From Cannabis sativa (lineage: Eukaryota > Streptophyta > Magnoliopsida > Rosales > Cannabaceae), in assembly GCF_029168945.1 (NCBI RefSeq), contig NC_083603.1, positions 50,416,406 to 50,480,405 of the forward strand: 64,000 nucleotides of DNA, written 5' to 3'. The notes beneath the pieces were generated by a model. That model made no database searches and was not told the DNA's origin. It was given only the letters and a program-made list of their open reading frames with translations. Each line of letters begins with the position of its first letter. The stretch's first letter is position 1. The translations under genes and the position numbers were made by a program. Of the stretch, positions 23,583 to 34,964 are shown piece after piece.

Positions 23583-25479
23583 TGTTGGAAATTATTTTAC
23601 CAGGATCTTAGATCTACTCACAAGTATGTTTATTAACATCCTAAATATGAACTTTCTAAAACGATTAAATAAACACATATAAAGTTTAAGAAACCTTACA
23701 TTTGGTGCAGCGGAATATAATGACTCCTTCCGTTCAGATATCTAGCCCTTGATTCCTTTCTGTAGCAGAGCATTATCAATATCTGAACCTGGATCTCTTT
23801 CTCTGAATCTTTGATGCTGAATCTCCTTTTGCTGAAGGTCTTTCTTCACGATCTTCCTCACTATGATTGAGGTATCACTTGCTGTGTGTGGGCACTACTC
23901 TCACACTAAGATTTTCGAAATTGAAGAGGGAAGGAGAAAGAGAAGGGTCAGCCAAAGATAGGGAGAGAGAAGGCTCAGTTTTTCTGATTCAGAAGAAGTC
24001 TGAAGAAAAGTGTAATTTTCCTGAAGCCTTCACTATCTATTTATAGCATTCCACTAGGGTTAGATTTGAATTATATGGCATTAAAATAATAAAAAAAATC
24101 AATTTAAAATAGCTACATAGGTGGCCGGCCATACACTTAGTGGATTGGGCCTTGGGCTTTGCAATTTTGCAATTTTAACACCTTTTGTATCTGATTTTCT
24201 CAAAAATGCCAATTTCCTAATTCAATCATTTAAATGCCAATTCTAACTATTTAATAACTATAAATAATTATTAAATAATATTGTCATTTATCATATTTAT
24301 TAATTGAACCATACAAAGTATCATAATTAACAAATATGCCCCTATAAACTCTTTCTTTACAATTTCGCCCTTACTTAGTGAAAATTTCACAAATAGACAT
24401 AGTCTAATCCGTGAATTATAATTGATTAATCAAAACCAATTACATGAGTCTTACAAGCAATATTATCTCAACTAGTGGGGGGACCATGGGTCTATATAAC
24501 CGAGTTTCCAATAAGTAGATCAAGAATTTAGCACTAAAATTCACTAACTTATTAATTCTTCGTTGAATCCACGCATAGAACTTAGAATTGCACTCTCAGT
24601 TATATAGAATGCTCTATATGTTCCACCATATAGACACATCATTAGTTATCCATTGTTATAATCCTAATGTGATCAATGATCCTCTATATGAATGATCTAC
24701 ACTGTAAAGGGATTAAATTACCGTTACACCCTACAATGTATTTATTCCTTAAAACACTTGACCCCGTATAAATGATATTTCAGCTAATGTGAAATGAGTA
24801 CTCCACCATTTATGTTCGTTTGGTCAAGCTCGAAGGAGATCATCCTTTGCTTACTATTCGCCAGATAGAAGCTATAGATTCCATGTTTATGATAGCGCTC
24901 CCACTCAATTGCACTACCGTGTTCCCAAAAAGTACGTATCACCCTGACCAAAAGGTAGGCTTAACTAACAATTCAAGGAACACGAATAGCCTTTCAAGAT
25001 TGAGCCTAATCATAACAGGATTAAGATCATTTGATCTAGGATCAACTAGGCGATATTGACTTGAATAGATATTACGGTAAGTTTAATAAATCTAAGTCAA
25101 AGTTCAATATCGGTCCCTTCCAATGCATACTCCATGCATCCAACCTGAGCTTTACTTTAACCAATGCTCTGGAAAGAACATAGAACTTCTCCAAATGCAA
25201 GTAAACTCTTGTTGTAGATTATCATATCAGTAAAACCCTGTGTCTGATAAATCTAGGAAACATTATTCACATAGTCATGTTTACTTTCCAATGTGTTGAC
25301 GGCACAATAAACAGGATCAAGTATGTGAAAAGGGTTTCAGATGAATTTATACATTATGTACATATAATCATGAAATAAATCATGTGAACCATGCAACATT
25401 AAATTTTATTTCTGATCTATATTAATAAGTAAATCTGATTATATTGAAATGAGTTTTATTTAGGGCATAAAATCCAACA
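23583..25479 (-). repeat. 5' LTR of E1
   Basis: 1897 bp, same orientation as 15266-17161. In sense it is followed by the primer-binding site. Confidence 0.92.
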
Positions 25480-25484
25480 GTGAT

Positions 25485-26584
25485 GCATACTCCAGAGATG
25501 AGGAAGAATTTGGTCTCGGGCTACCTTCACAACAAGGCGGGGTTCGCACAGACTATAGGAGCTTATTTTTTTACTTTAACTAAAAATGGGATATTTGTAG
25601 GGAAGGGGTATGCAACTGAGGGAATGTTTAAATTGAATGTTCAAGTCAATGAAGTTAATGCTTCTGCTTATATGTTGTGTTCTTTTAATACTTGGCATGC
25701 TAGACTTTGTCACGTAAATAAATACATAATCAAGAATATGAGTAGTTTAGGCCTTATTCCTAAATTATCTTTAAATGACTTTGAAAAATGTGAATTTTGT
25801 AGCCAAGCCAAGATTACTAAAACACCACATAAATTTGTGATAGAAAAAGAAATCGAGTCTCTAGATTTAATCCATTCTGATATTTGTGAACTTGATGGAA
25901 CTTTGACTAGAAATGGTAAACGCTACTTTATCACTTTTATTGATGATTGTTCTGACTTTACCTTTGTGTATTTAATGAAAAATAAAAGTGAAGCACTTAA
26001 TATGTTTTAAGATCTTTGTGGCTGAAATTGAAAATCAACTTAGTAGAAAGATCAAGAAGTTTCGTAGTGATAGAGGCACTGAATATGATTTCACTACTTT
26101 TGTTGAATTTTATAACTCACATGGAATCATACACGATAAGACAGCACCTTATTCACCTGAAATGAATGGCAAAGCTGAAAGACTAAATAGAACTCTTCTT
26201 GAATCTGTTGTTGCTATTTTATTGAATTCGGATGCTACTTCTCATTGGTGGGGAGAAATTTTATTAACTGTGTGTTATGTACTTAATAGAGTTCTTAAAT
26301 CTAAAAGAAAATTTTCTCCATATGAAAGTTTGAAAAATAAACAACCCAATATCTCATATTTTAAAACTTGGGATTGTTTGGCGTATGTTAGAATTCTTGA
26401 TCCTGAGAGAATTAAATTGGCTAGTAGAGCATATGAATGTGTTTTTATTAGATATGTTGTTAATAGTAAAGCATATAGATTTTATGATTTAAATGCACAC
26501 ACTATTTTCGAATTTAATGATGCCAATTTTTACGAACATAGATTTCCATTTAAATTGAGAAATAGTGGGGGTTGCATCATCTAG
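25485..26584 (+). pseudogene. Copia 2 pol: GAG-pre-integrase and integrase
   Basis: Continues the frame of the stub at 15231. Integrase zinc region: WHARLCHVN...CEFCSQAK. Catalytic core: HSDIC (first Asp), RSDRGTEYD (second Asp), and SPEMNGKAERLNRT (Glu). The frame is broken near 26007 by one extra T, after which the next frame carries the rest. The first catalytic region and the D-D-E residues are all present, so the damage is mainly frameshift. A second frame change lies around 26570. Confidence 0.85.
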
Positions 26585-28249
26585 TAACATGTCTGCCATT
26601 AGGAATAATGAGCATAAAGAGGGTATAGAAACTGAACCTAGAAGAAGTAAAAGATCTAGGACCGCTAAAGATTTTGGTTCTAATTTTTGTACATATACTC
26701 TAGAGGAGGATCCTTCTAACCTCCAAGAAACCTTGACTTCACTAGATGCTGATTTATGGAATGAAGCTATTAATGATGAAATGGACTCTCTTGAGTCAAA
26801 CAGAACTTGGCATTTAGTTATGTTACCACCAGGTTCTAAGACAATAGATTGTAAGTGGATTCTTAAAAAGAAATTAAGACCTGATGGTACTGTTGAAAAG
26901 TACAAGGCACATCTTGTTTCCAAAGGGTTTAGACAAAGAGAAAATGTAGATTTCTTTGATACATTTTCACCTGTTACTAGAATTACATCTATTCGTGTAC
27001 TTTTTTCTCTTGTTGCTATTCATAATCTTGTTGTGCACCAAATGGATATTAAAACGGCTTTCTTGAATGGTGAATTAGAAAAAATAGATTTAAATGGATC
27101 AACCTAAAGGTTTTCTTGTTCCTTGTCAAGAACATAAAGTGTGTAAATTAGATAAATCTTTGTATGGTTTGAAACAGGCACAAGCAATGGCATGAGAAAT
27201 TTAATAATCTTGTCATTTCACATGGTTTTAAAGTAAATGAAAGTGACAAATGCATTTACTATAAATCTGAAAATAATGTGTGTACTATTATTTGTTTATA
27301 TGTGGATGACTTGCTGATTTTTGGATCAAATATTCATGTCGTGAACAATGTGAAATCTTTGCTATGTGAAAATTTTGACATGAAAGATCTAGGTGAAGCA
27401 GATGTAATCCTTGGTATACAGATCATTAGGTCTGAAAAGGGAATTTCTTTGGATTAATCTCACTACATTGAGAATATCTTAAAGAAATATAATTACTTTA
27501 ACTGTAAACCTGCTTGTACACCATATGATCCCAGTGTAAAATTTTTGAAGAACACTGGTGATGGTGTAAGACAATCTGAATATGCGAGCATCATTGGCAG
27601 TCTTCGGTATGCCACTGATTGTACTAGACCCGACATTGCCTATGTCGTGGGATTATTATGCAAGTTTACTAGTAGACCTAGTGTAGAGCATTGGAATGCT
27701 ATAGAGAGGGTCATGAGATACCTCAAAAGAATATTGACTCTTGGATTACATTATCAAAAGTTTCCAGCTGTACTTGAGGGGTACAGTGATGCTAATTGGA
27801 ACATTTTTTCAGATGACTCCAAGGCAACTAGTGGCTATATTTTTAGCATAGCTGGTGGAGCTGTTTCATTGAAGTCTAAGAAACAAAATATTTTGGCTCA
27901 ATCTACAATGGAGTCTAAAATGATTGCACTAGCTACTGCTAGTGAAGAAGGAGGTTGGCCGAGAAGCCTACTAGCTGAGATTCCTTTATGGGAAAAACCT
28001 ATTCCAGCTGTGTTGATCCATTGCGATAGTATTGCGGCTATTGCAAAAGTTCAAAACTATTATAACAACGGTAAGAGACAACAAATACGTTGTAAGCACA
28101 GCACTGTTAGAGAGTTTCTCTCAACAGGAGCTGTTAGAGTCGATCATGTATGCATTGATGATAACTTGGCTGATCCTTTGACGAAAGGTTTAGCTAGAGA
28201 GAAAGTCCTTAAAATATTGAAAGGAATGAGAATGTTTCCCTTAGATTGA
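26585..28249 (+). pseudogene. Copia 2 pol: reverse transcriptase and RNase H
   Basis: RT begins at about 26750 (DADLWNEAINDEMDSLESN), then WILKKKLRPDGTVEKYKAHL and QMDIKTAFLNGEL. The frame breaks near 27090. LYGLKQA then reads in a shifted frame, with another break just after it. LYVDDLLIFG (YVDD) lies at about 27298-27325, and an in-frame stop interrupts near 27457. From 27545 the frame is open to 28249: RYATDCTRPDIAYVVG, RNase H (YSDANWNIFSDDSKATSGYI, then STMESKMIALATAS) and the closing ADPLTKGL. At least three frame breaks and one stop make it non-functional. I did not assign the lineage. Confidence 0.85.
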
Positions 28250-28785
28250 TGAATCACTCATAGTGGCAACCCGACCTATAGACTGGAGATCCCAAGAAAT
28301 AGGTTCAATGGGTACTAACAAGTTATGAAGTGATAAAAGTGAGATCATGCTATAATTATACGAAAAGAGATGCATGAATTCCTGAAGCGATTTAAGGCTG
28401 AGTTAATAGAAGCTCTTAATGAGATCTATACTCTAAGTGGAGTGGAGTACCGAGCTACGGGAGTACTCTTGATAGACTCACCTGTGTGAATGTGGGAGTG
28501 GGGCCACTTCCTATGAAATTTCAGGCAAAATTTCTAGAGCGTTCACTATACTGGAATAGACGTGCCTGGCCATTAATGCACGGGCTTTGGATTACACCCT
28601 CGAAAAGGTTGTTGCGTGGTACAATGTTAGAGATAGAGTTCAAGACTACGGGTCACTCTAGTAAAATCTAAATTGTATATACTACGCAGACGTTCAAATC
28701 CAAAGATACCTTTGTTTATGCTCAATCTTACAGTTGAATGATACTAGTAGATGGAAATATTTTTTAAAAAATTCAAGTTGGGGAT
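28250..28785 (+). other. 3' untranslated part of copia 2
   Basis: Non-coding sequence after pol. It ends with the purine-rich aagttggggat, a plausible polypurine tract directly in front of TGTGG at 28786. Confidence 0.55.
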
Positions 28786-29567
28786 TGTGGAACTTTGATG
28801 AATCTTTTAACAAAATATAGATGTGTTCTAGTGTGTGTGAAGTGGAAATTAAAGAGTCCCACATGGGATATGAACCCTTTTTATATAGAGTGCAACTTTA
28901 GCATTTGGGTTTGGGCCCCAAGGGGTACCCAGTTTTGTGCGAATGGGTGAGGCCTCACACACTTGACCCACCACACACGCGCGCACACCGTCCGTCCGTC
29001 CGTCCGTTCGTTTGATCTGAGCCGGACCGGGTTGGGTTGGTTGGTGTGGTGTGGAGTGGTGTGACACTCTATTATTTTTACAGAAAAAATATTTATTAAA
29101 ATAATTATTTTTTATTTTTCATTTAATTGAGAAAAGTGTTTAATTACTTAGTCGTATCAGTTAATGAGACACGTTCAAACCAACTAACTACACCCCACGA
29201 TTCACTAAACGTTCTTCTTCCCGTTATGATTATTCAATCCATTCGTCTATATAATGCAATTGAACTAATGGGAAGAATGCATCTTTTCCATATCGAAAAA
29301 ATACAGTTTTCATAAATAAGTAAAATTCCATCAGCAGTATCAAAATTCTTTGAGTGTATTCGACGGTGCTCTACAGTGCAGTGGGGTTCTGATACAGTAC
29401 GACTGGGTTGTTTTATCCTGGGGACGACCAGCAAATTCTGACTGCTTGCACACTCCTGAACAGTGCCGCGAACGTCTTAAAAAGAGCAACTTAGTCCGCG
29501 ACTCAATCCAGAATTTTTCATTCGGTAATATCGTTCCTCTTTTATTTTTCTAGCAGTTTAGTCAACA
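28786..29567 (+). repeat. Probable 3' LTR of copia 2
   Basis: Starts TGTGGAACTT after a polypurine-like tract and ends at TTTAGTCAACA, giving TG...CA ends and 782 bp. It contains a TATA-like tttttatatagag near 28869 and a (CCGT)n run. No 5' partner remains, so the right edge is by motif only. Confidence 0.5.
28988..29010. repeat. Short (CCGT)n microsatellite
   Basis: About five CCGT units after a CACACGCGCGCAC run, inside the probable copia 2 LTR. It is notably GC-rich for this window. Confidence 0.85.
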
Positions 29568-30114
29568 ATTAATTTAACGTTATTTTCTAAATTTAACGTT
29601 ATTTTGCATCTCAACCCATTAATTTATATAATTGAATTCAAAAGAGAATCATATAAATTGACATGTTTTGTCGGAACAAACACAATTAATTATTTAAGCA
29701 TGTCAAAATTGTAAATTTAAGATTTAGTCAATTCACTTTAAATTCATCCGGAATATTTGTGCTATGTATGTGAAAACGAAATTAATACGAAATATTAAGA
29801 ATGTGTTTGTAAAAAGTTTGGTAAAAACATGGATCTTTTTTTGAAAAAAAAATAAATCAAACATGTAAATTGAAATACATATTTATTATTTTTTATTTTT
29901 TGAAAAGTAAAAATATGTGTGGTAATTATTTTTGTTTTTGTTTTCGAGAAAAAAAATAAAATAAAAAAAAACATTTGTCAATTTTTATTTTTAATTTTGG
30001 CTAGAAGAGAAAAAGTATAGAGAAATTGGGGTGCGAGAGGATGTTAGTAAAGAGAAAGTTAAGTTTCTTTCAAAAAAAAAAAAAGAGAAAGTTAAGTGAA
30101 TATTGATAAGAGAA
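29568..30114. other. AT-rich spacer, nothing recognised
   Basis: A-rich and T-rich runs without a gene, RNA or repeat end that I can identify. Confidence 0.6.
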
Positions 30115-30128
30115 AGTACAAAATTGAC

Positions 30129-30400
30129 AGACCTTTGAATTGCTTTTGTAAGAAGCTCAAGCTCATCAATAGTACCATATGCATCATAAGTATCATCAGT
30201 AGATTGAGGTCAATGCAATAACTTTGGTCAAAAGCTTTCTTGCTCGAGAGTATTTGGGTTCATAATATAAAACTATGGCTCCATGTTGAGTCTAGTCTCT
30301 ATGACTTTTAGTTTTTTACTACAGTAACCCATTTTATTACTCCCTACGTGTAATTCGTCTTTCTTTCCCTGTGGTTTTGAGTGATCTTTCTTTTACTCAA
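30129..30400 (+). other. 5' untranslated region of the LINE
   Basis: Non-coding leader between the target duplication and the ORF1 ATG. As an L1 leader it should hold an internal promoter, but no element is recognisable by eye. Confidence 0.5.
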
Positions 30401-31855
30401 ATGGAGGAAATGCATGCGAAGGAAGTGTCTGTTGACTGCATTGATGTAGCTAGTACTAAACTCTTGGAAAGAGATAGCAACATGGAAATGGAGATGATCG
30501 AACTGTTTGAAGACATAACCCTTGAGGATGTGGTGATTAACAAAGCTTGTGTTGGAAAGGTTATGGGAAACAAAGAGATGCCTGCATCAGTGGTGAAAAA
30601 GATTCTCATGGGGGTCTGGCGTAACATCGGCTCATGGAGAATGAAAAAATGTGGCGAAGGACTGATGGGCTTCTTTTTCGCTTCTGAGGAAGACTGCCAG
30701 TTCGTTATGGAGAAACGGCCTTGGTTGGTGAATGGTGTCTTACTTAATCTGAAATCGTGGCCCCTGGAGGGAGAAGTAAGAATTGCTGAATTCGAAGTCG
30801 CTCATTTTTGGGTCCAGTTTCATGGGCTTCCAACCCGCTGCCTCTCGAATGAAAATACCCCCATCATTGCCAAGAAAACAGGGGTCTTTATCAAATCGGA
30901 TGAAAAACCAAAATTTGAACTTGTTCGTCAAGGATATCTCAAGTGCTGGGTAGATATATGGATTACTCATCCTTTCACTGCTGGCTTCTTTCTTAAAGCT
31001 GCTGGGAAGGAAGAAGCTTGGATACAATTTAAATATGAGAAGCTCCCTTACCTTTGTTTTAACTGTGGTCGCCTGGCACATCTTGATAAAATTTGTCATG
31101 CTTCTAAAGCTATGGTGTTCCCAAAGGCTGGGAATGCAGTTCAAATGTATGGCCCGTGGATAAAAAGCGATACGGGCAGGAACAATTGCTTCACTATGGA
31201 AGGAAAAGGCATCACTCAGTGGCAGATAGAAGATAATGGAGGGATATGGGGGAAAAGAACCTCGGAGAAGAAAGGCACTTGGAAAAGGCAGAACCCTAAT
31301 TCTGATCGGAAAAAAGAGGGGCTGGTGGTGGGAGACAAAACGCCAGCAACGGGTACAGACAATGACAGTGATGCAGGAATGTCCAACGTTGATATGGCAG
31401 GTACGTCCTCTGTGCGTGTTGCAACACAGGGTACGAATGCAGATACGGTTCCTTTGGACAGAGTGGCGGGAGTTTATTCAAACCCTCAAAACCCTATTCC
31501 CATTGGGCCCAACTATTTGGACCTCCCTCGGCCCGATTTTTCCCAGGAAACTGAAGATAGGATTCTAGATATTGGGCCTACTATCACTCAGGCCCTTGAA
31601 ATTCCCCATTCGTGGGTCTGTATGTCACAAACTCCCCACAATTATCCTAATGATAACCCAATTATGTGTCCCACGAATAACCCTAAATTACAAGAGATGT
31701 TTCTTAAGCTCTATAAACCAGATGTCATTGACAAGTTGAGGGCCCAACAAGGGCTAATTTCAAACCCTCCAGACTTATCAGAATTGATCATCCACCTCTT
31801 GGGCACTCGTAAAAGAAAGGTCCACACATGGTATAGCCCAACTCCATCTCCTTAG
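30401..31855 (+). CDS. LINE ORF1 protein (DUF4283, zinc knuckle)
   Basis: 484 codons from the first ATG (MEEMHAKEVS). The frame is open ten codons further up, but only from a GTG. Residues about 45-200 match the DUF4283 RNA-binding-like domain of plant L1 ORF1/gag-like proteins (FFFASEEDCQFVMEKRPWLV, then VQFHGLPTRCLSNEN). They are followed by the conserved block GYLKCWVDIWI and a CCHC-type knuckle, CFNCGRLAHLDKIC, near residue 230. The C-terminal half is low-complexity and polar. The role is to bind LINE RNA in the ribonucleoprotein. It is fully open, unlike ORF2, and so is the best preserved LINE frame here. Confidence 0.85.
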   Translation: MEEMHAKEVSVDCIDVASTKLLERDSNMEMEMIELFEDITLEDVVINKACVGKVMGNKEMPASVVKKILMGVWRNIGSWRMKKCGEGLMGFFFASEEDCQFVMEKRPWLVNGVLLNLKSWPLEGEVRIAEFEVAHFWVQFHGLPTRCLSNENTPIIAKKTGVFIKSDEKPKFELVRQGYLKCWVDIWITHPFTAGFFLKAAGKEEAWIQFKYEKLPYLCFNCGRLAHLDKICHASKAMVFPKAGNAVQMYGPWIKSDTGRNNCFTMEGKGITQWQIEDNGGIWGKRTSEKKGTWKRQNPNSDRKKEGLVVGDKTPATGTDNDSDAGMSNVDMAGTSSVRVATQGTNADTVPLDRVAGVYSNPQNPIPIGPNYLDLPRPDFSQETEDRILDIGPTITQALEIPHSWVCMSQTPHNYPNDNPIMCPTNNPKLQEMFLKLYKPDVIDKLRAQQGLISNPPDLSELIIHLLGTRKRKVHTWYSPTPSP

Positions 31856-32152
31856 AAATGCTCCATCACTGAGATTGGAGACAACGAAGCAGCCCCTTTG
31901 CCTGACGAAAAGGATCCCTTTACTCTGGAGCCAAATTTGAAATTCAATAGTGGGCATGCGGATGATACAGCAGGGCCACGGGTAGGAAATATAGTCGAAA
32001 CAAGAAAAGTTTTAATGGCTCGGGAAAGATCAAAAAGACAAATTCTGGTGTCAAAACTAGAAGTAAAAGGAAAAAGGCTCAAGAATCGAACTCTACAATA
32101 CCAGGTAACTTAGAAGATATTCTACAAAACTGTGTAGAGATCCCAGTGAATT

Positions 32153-34964
32153 ATGTTCAGGATTTTGGTTATGGCGAGGAGGCGGCCGGAAGCATGCCCC
32201 ACCTCCCCAATGAGGTGCTTATCTTGGAACTGCAGGGGGCTTCGGCGGCCCACTGTAGAAAGGACTCTTCGGAGTCTTATCCGGGACACGGACACGGACG
32301 TGATCTTCCTCTCTGAGACTAAGGTGAGCATGGAGGTTATGGTAGAAGTGTTGCAAAGGCTGGGTTTTGGCAATCAATGTTGTATTCCCGCGGTGGGCAT
32401 TGCTGGTGGTTTTAGTATCGGTTGGAGAGTTGGAATTCAGTTGAGAATGATGGAAGTTTATGACTTGGGATTTAAAGCCATGGTAAGTTCATCCCTTGGA
32501 ACTCCACCATGGGCTCTATTCTGTGTTTATGGTCCGCCTTATATGGCTCTAAAGCAGGATTTTTGGATTTGGCTTCTTCTTAAAATTCAAGAGGGCAGCG
32601 ATCCGTGGATGTTAATGGGCAATTTAAACGTTATTTTGGAGGCAAGTGAGAAAATTGGCGGGAGACCTTTCCACAGCAGAGAAGGAGAAATTCTAAAGGA
32701 GTTTTTGTACAATTCAGGAGGCATTGATCTGGGATGTGAGGGACCGTTGTTTACTTGGAAAAACTCAAGAAAATTCACTCCGCACATTCGTAAAAGACTC
32801 AATCGAGCGATAGCTGACCCTCAATGGTGTGTTAGTTTTCCCAAGGCAAAGGTCTCTCATTTACCTATATATGGTTCTGACCATGCTCCTTTGCTACTCA
32901 TGGTCTGGAGAGATCGGGAAAGACTTCACTACCCGCTTCGGTTCCTAGAAGTTTGGACATCAAGCAGTGAATGTGGAGAAACTATTTCGAAGGCCTGTTC
33001 TACACAGGTAATAGGGAGTCAGGGATCTATCCTCTGTAAGAAACTGCAGAAAACAAAGAAGGAGCTGAAAGCTTGGAATGCGGCAAGGTTTGGTAATGTC
33101 GATCTCAAACTCAAAGACTTGAAGCAACAACTTTCGATGATCCAATCGACCCAACCTTCCCAGGATAATCTCGAGACTAAAGCGGGAATTCAGTTGGAAA
33201 TTTTGAAGATGGAAGCATATCAGGAAAGAATTTGGAAGCAGAAGTCGAGAGAAGTCTGGCTCAAAGTGGGAGATCGTAACTCGAAATTTTTCCACGCATC
33301 GACAATCATAAGAAGAAGACATAATAGAATATGCGGCATTGAGGAAAAACCAGGTGTTTGGTTGAGACATAGAGTAGAGATTGGAAATTATTTCCAGTAA
33401 AACTTTCAGAATCTATTTACTTCGACTGACCCTTTGATCAATGAAGAATTGGAGTCCCTCTTTACTGATTAAGTGGAGCCTTATGAGAATGATCAATTGT
33501 GCAAAGTCCCAGAAATAGAGGAGATAAGGACTGTTGTTTTCAAAATGCACCCGCTAAAATCGCCTGGCCCAGATGGTTTCCCAGGTGTTTTCTTCCAAAA
33601 ATACTGGGGAACAGTTGGATCGCAGGTCTGCAAAATGGTTCAAGAATTTTTCACTCATGGAATTCTCCCAAAGTCGTGCAACCATACCTTTATCTGCCTA
33701 ATCCCTAAGGAGGCTCAAGCAAAGACTTTCGATAAATTTCGCCCTATCAGTCTGTAACTTTGGTTACAAGATCATCTGTCGAATCCTTACGGATAGACTG
33801 AAGAGCATCATTGATCGTCTAGTCTCGCCTTTCCAAGCTGCCTTCATACCTGGAAGATGGATTGTCGAATGTTTTGTGCTCGCCCAAGAAGTGATGCATG
33901 CTGTTAAAAATAAAAAAGGGAAGACTGGAATCATGGCTATCAAAACTGACATGAGCAAAGCCTATGATAGGCTGGAATGGAATTTCTTATCGAGAGTTCT
34001 TAAAGCAAACGAATTCAGCCCCAAGGCTATCCTTCTTATCATGAGTTGTGTTACTTCGGTCAGCTACTCTATCCTACTTAATGGAGCACCACTCGCTCCC
34101 TTCAATCCTAATCGAGGCCTGAGACAGGGAGATCCCCTCTCCCTTTTCCTTTTCATCATGTGTAGTGAAGTCCTATCAAAGTTAATTCTTAAAGCTGAGA
34201 AAGAAAACATGGTTCGTGGTATCAAGGTATCGCGCAAACCTCCTTCCATTACTCATCTTTTTTATGCAGATGATGCAATTTTCTTTAGTCAAGCCACGGA
34301 AGATAATGCTACTACTCTGCTGAAAATCTTTGAAAAATATGAAGCTTGGTTTGGACAACGTATTAACAGGGAGAAAAGTGGAGTTGTCTTCTCTCCAAAT
34401 ACTCACAACAGCAAGAAAATGGCTATTCTCCAACTTCTCCAAATGCAGACTCTAAAAGCTAAGGAGAAGTACCTGGGAAACCCGTTTTTCTTCACGGGTC
34501 GAAGAAAAGATGACTTTTCAGTTCCTAAAGCAGAAAATCATGAACAAAATTGATGGTTGGAAGGCAAAATGCCCCTCTCTTGCTGGCAGAACTACTCTAG
34601 TCAGCTCAGTCCTTCAAAGCATTCCAACCTACTTCATGTCAACAACTATGATTCCTCTTTCCACCTGTGAGGAATTGGAAAGGATGGTGGCAAAATTCTG
34701 GTGGCTCGGAGCAAATCAGAAAAAGAATAAATATTGTGTTTTAAATTCCTGGGGAGATCTTTGCCAACCAAAAAACTGTCGAGGTCTTGGTTTCAGAAAG
34801 TTTCATGCCATAAATTTTGCCCTTATTGCAAAGCTTTTTTGGATGGTGCTGCAGAAGAAAGATAAACCGTGGATCAATACTCTGTGTGCTAAATATTGCA
34901 GTACTTTTGATGCTTGGACAGTGGAGAAGCATGATTCCGACTCTCGGGTCTGGAAGGATATCCT
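32153..34964 (+). pseudogene. LINE ORF2, 5' part: endonuclease and reverse transcriptase
   Basis: AP-type endonuclease from 32153 (CLSWNCRGL, then LSETKVS with the Mg-binding Glu, then YGSDHAPLL). The usual GDFN motif reads GNLN, losing the Asp. In-frame stops lie at 33398-33400 and about 33470. RT follows: SPGPDGFPGVFFQKYW, a frame loss near 33755 (RPISL, two bases missing), TDMSKAYDRLEWNF, RQGDPLSLFLF, and FYADDAIFF (YADD at 34263-34274). One extra T near 34517 shifts the frame again. The later frame (AKCPSLAGRTTLVSSVLQSI) runs up to the E2 insertion at 34965. Inactive. Confidence 0.88.

Larger units (their letters stand above)
15266..25479 (-). mobile_element. E1: copia-type LTR element with decayed coding region
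   Basis: 10.2 kb. Target duplication GTGAT at 15261-15265 and 25480-25484. Element sense is minus: LTR 25479-23583, primer site 23580-23569, polypurine tract 17171-17162, LTR 17161-15266. In sense, the LTR starts TGTTGGATTTTATGCCC and ends TAATTTCCAACA. The internal 6.4 kb lacks any long frame but contains a recognisable decayed copia pol (see 17700-19000) and very AT-rich sequence. The LTRs differ by roughly 1% by eye, so insertion is fairly recent despite the dead coding region. E2 (34965-56766) is the same family. Confidence 0.92.
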
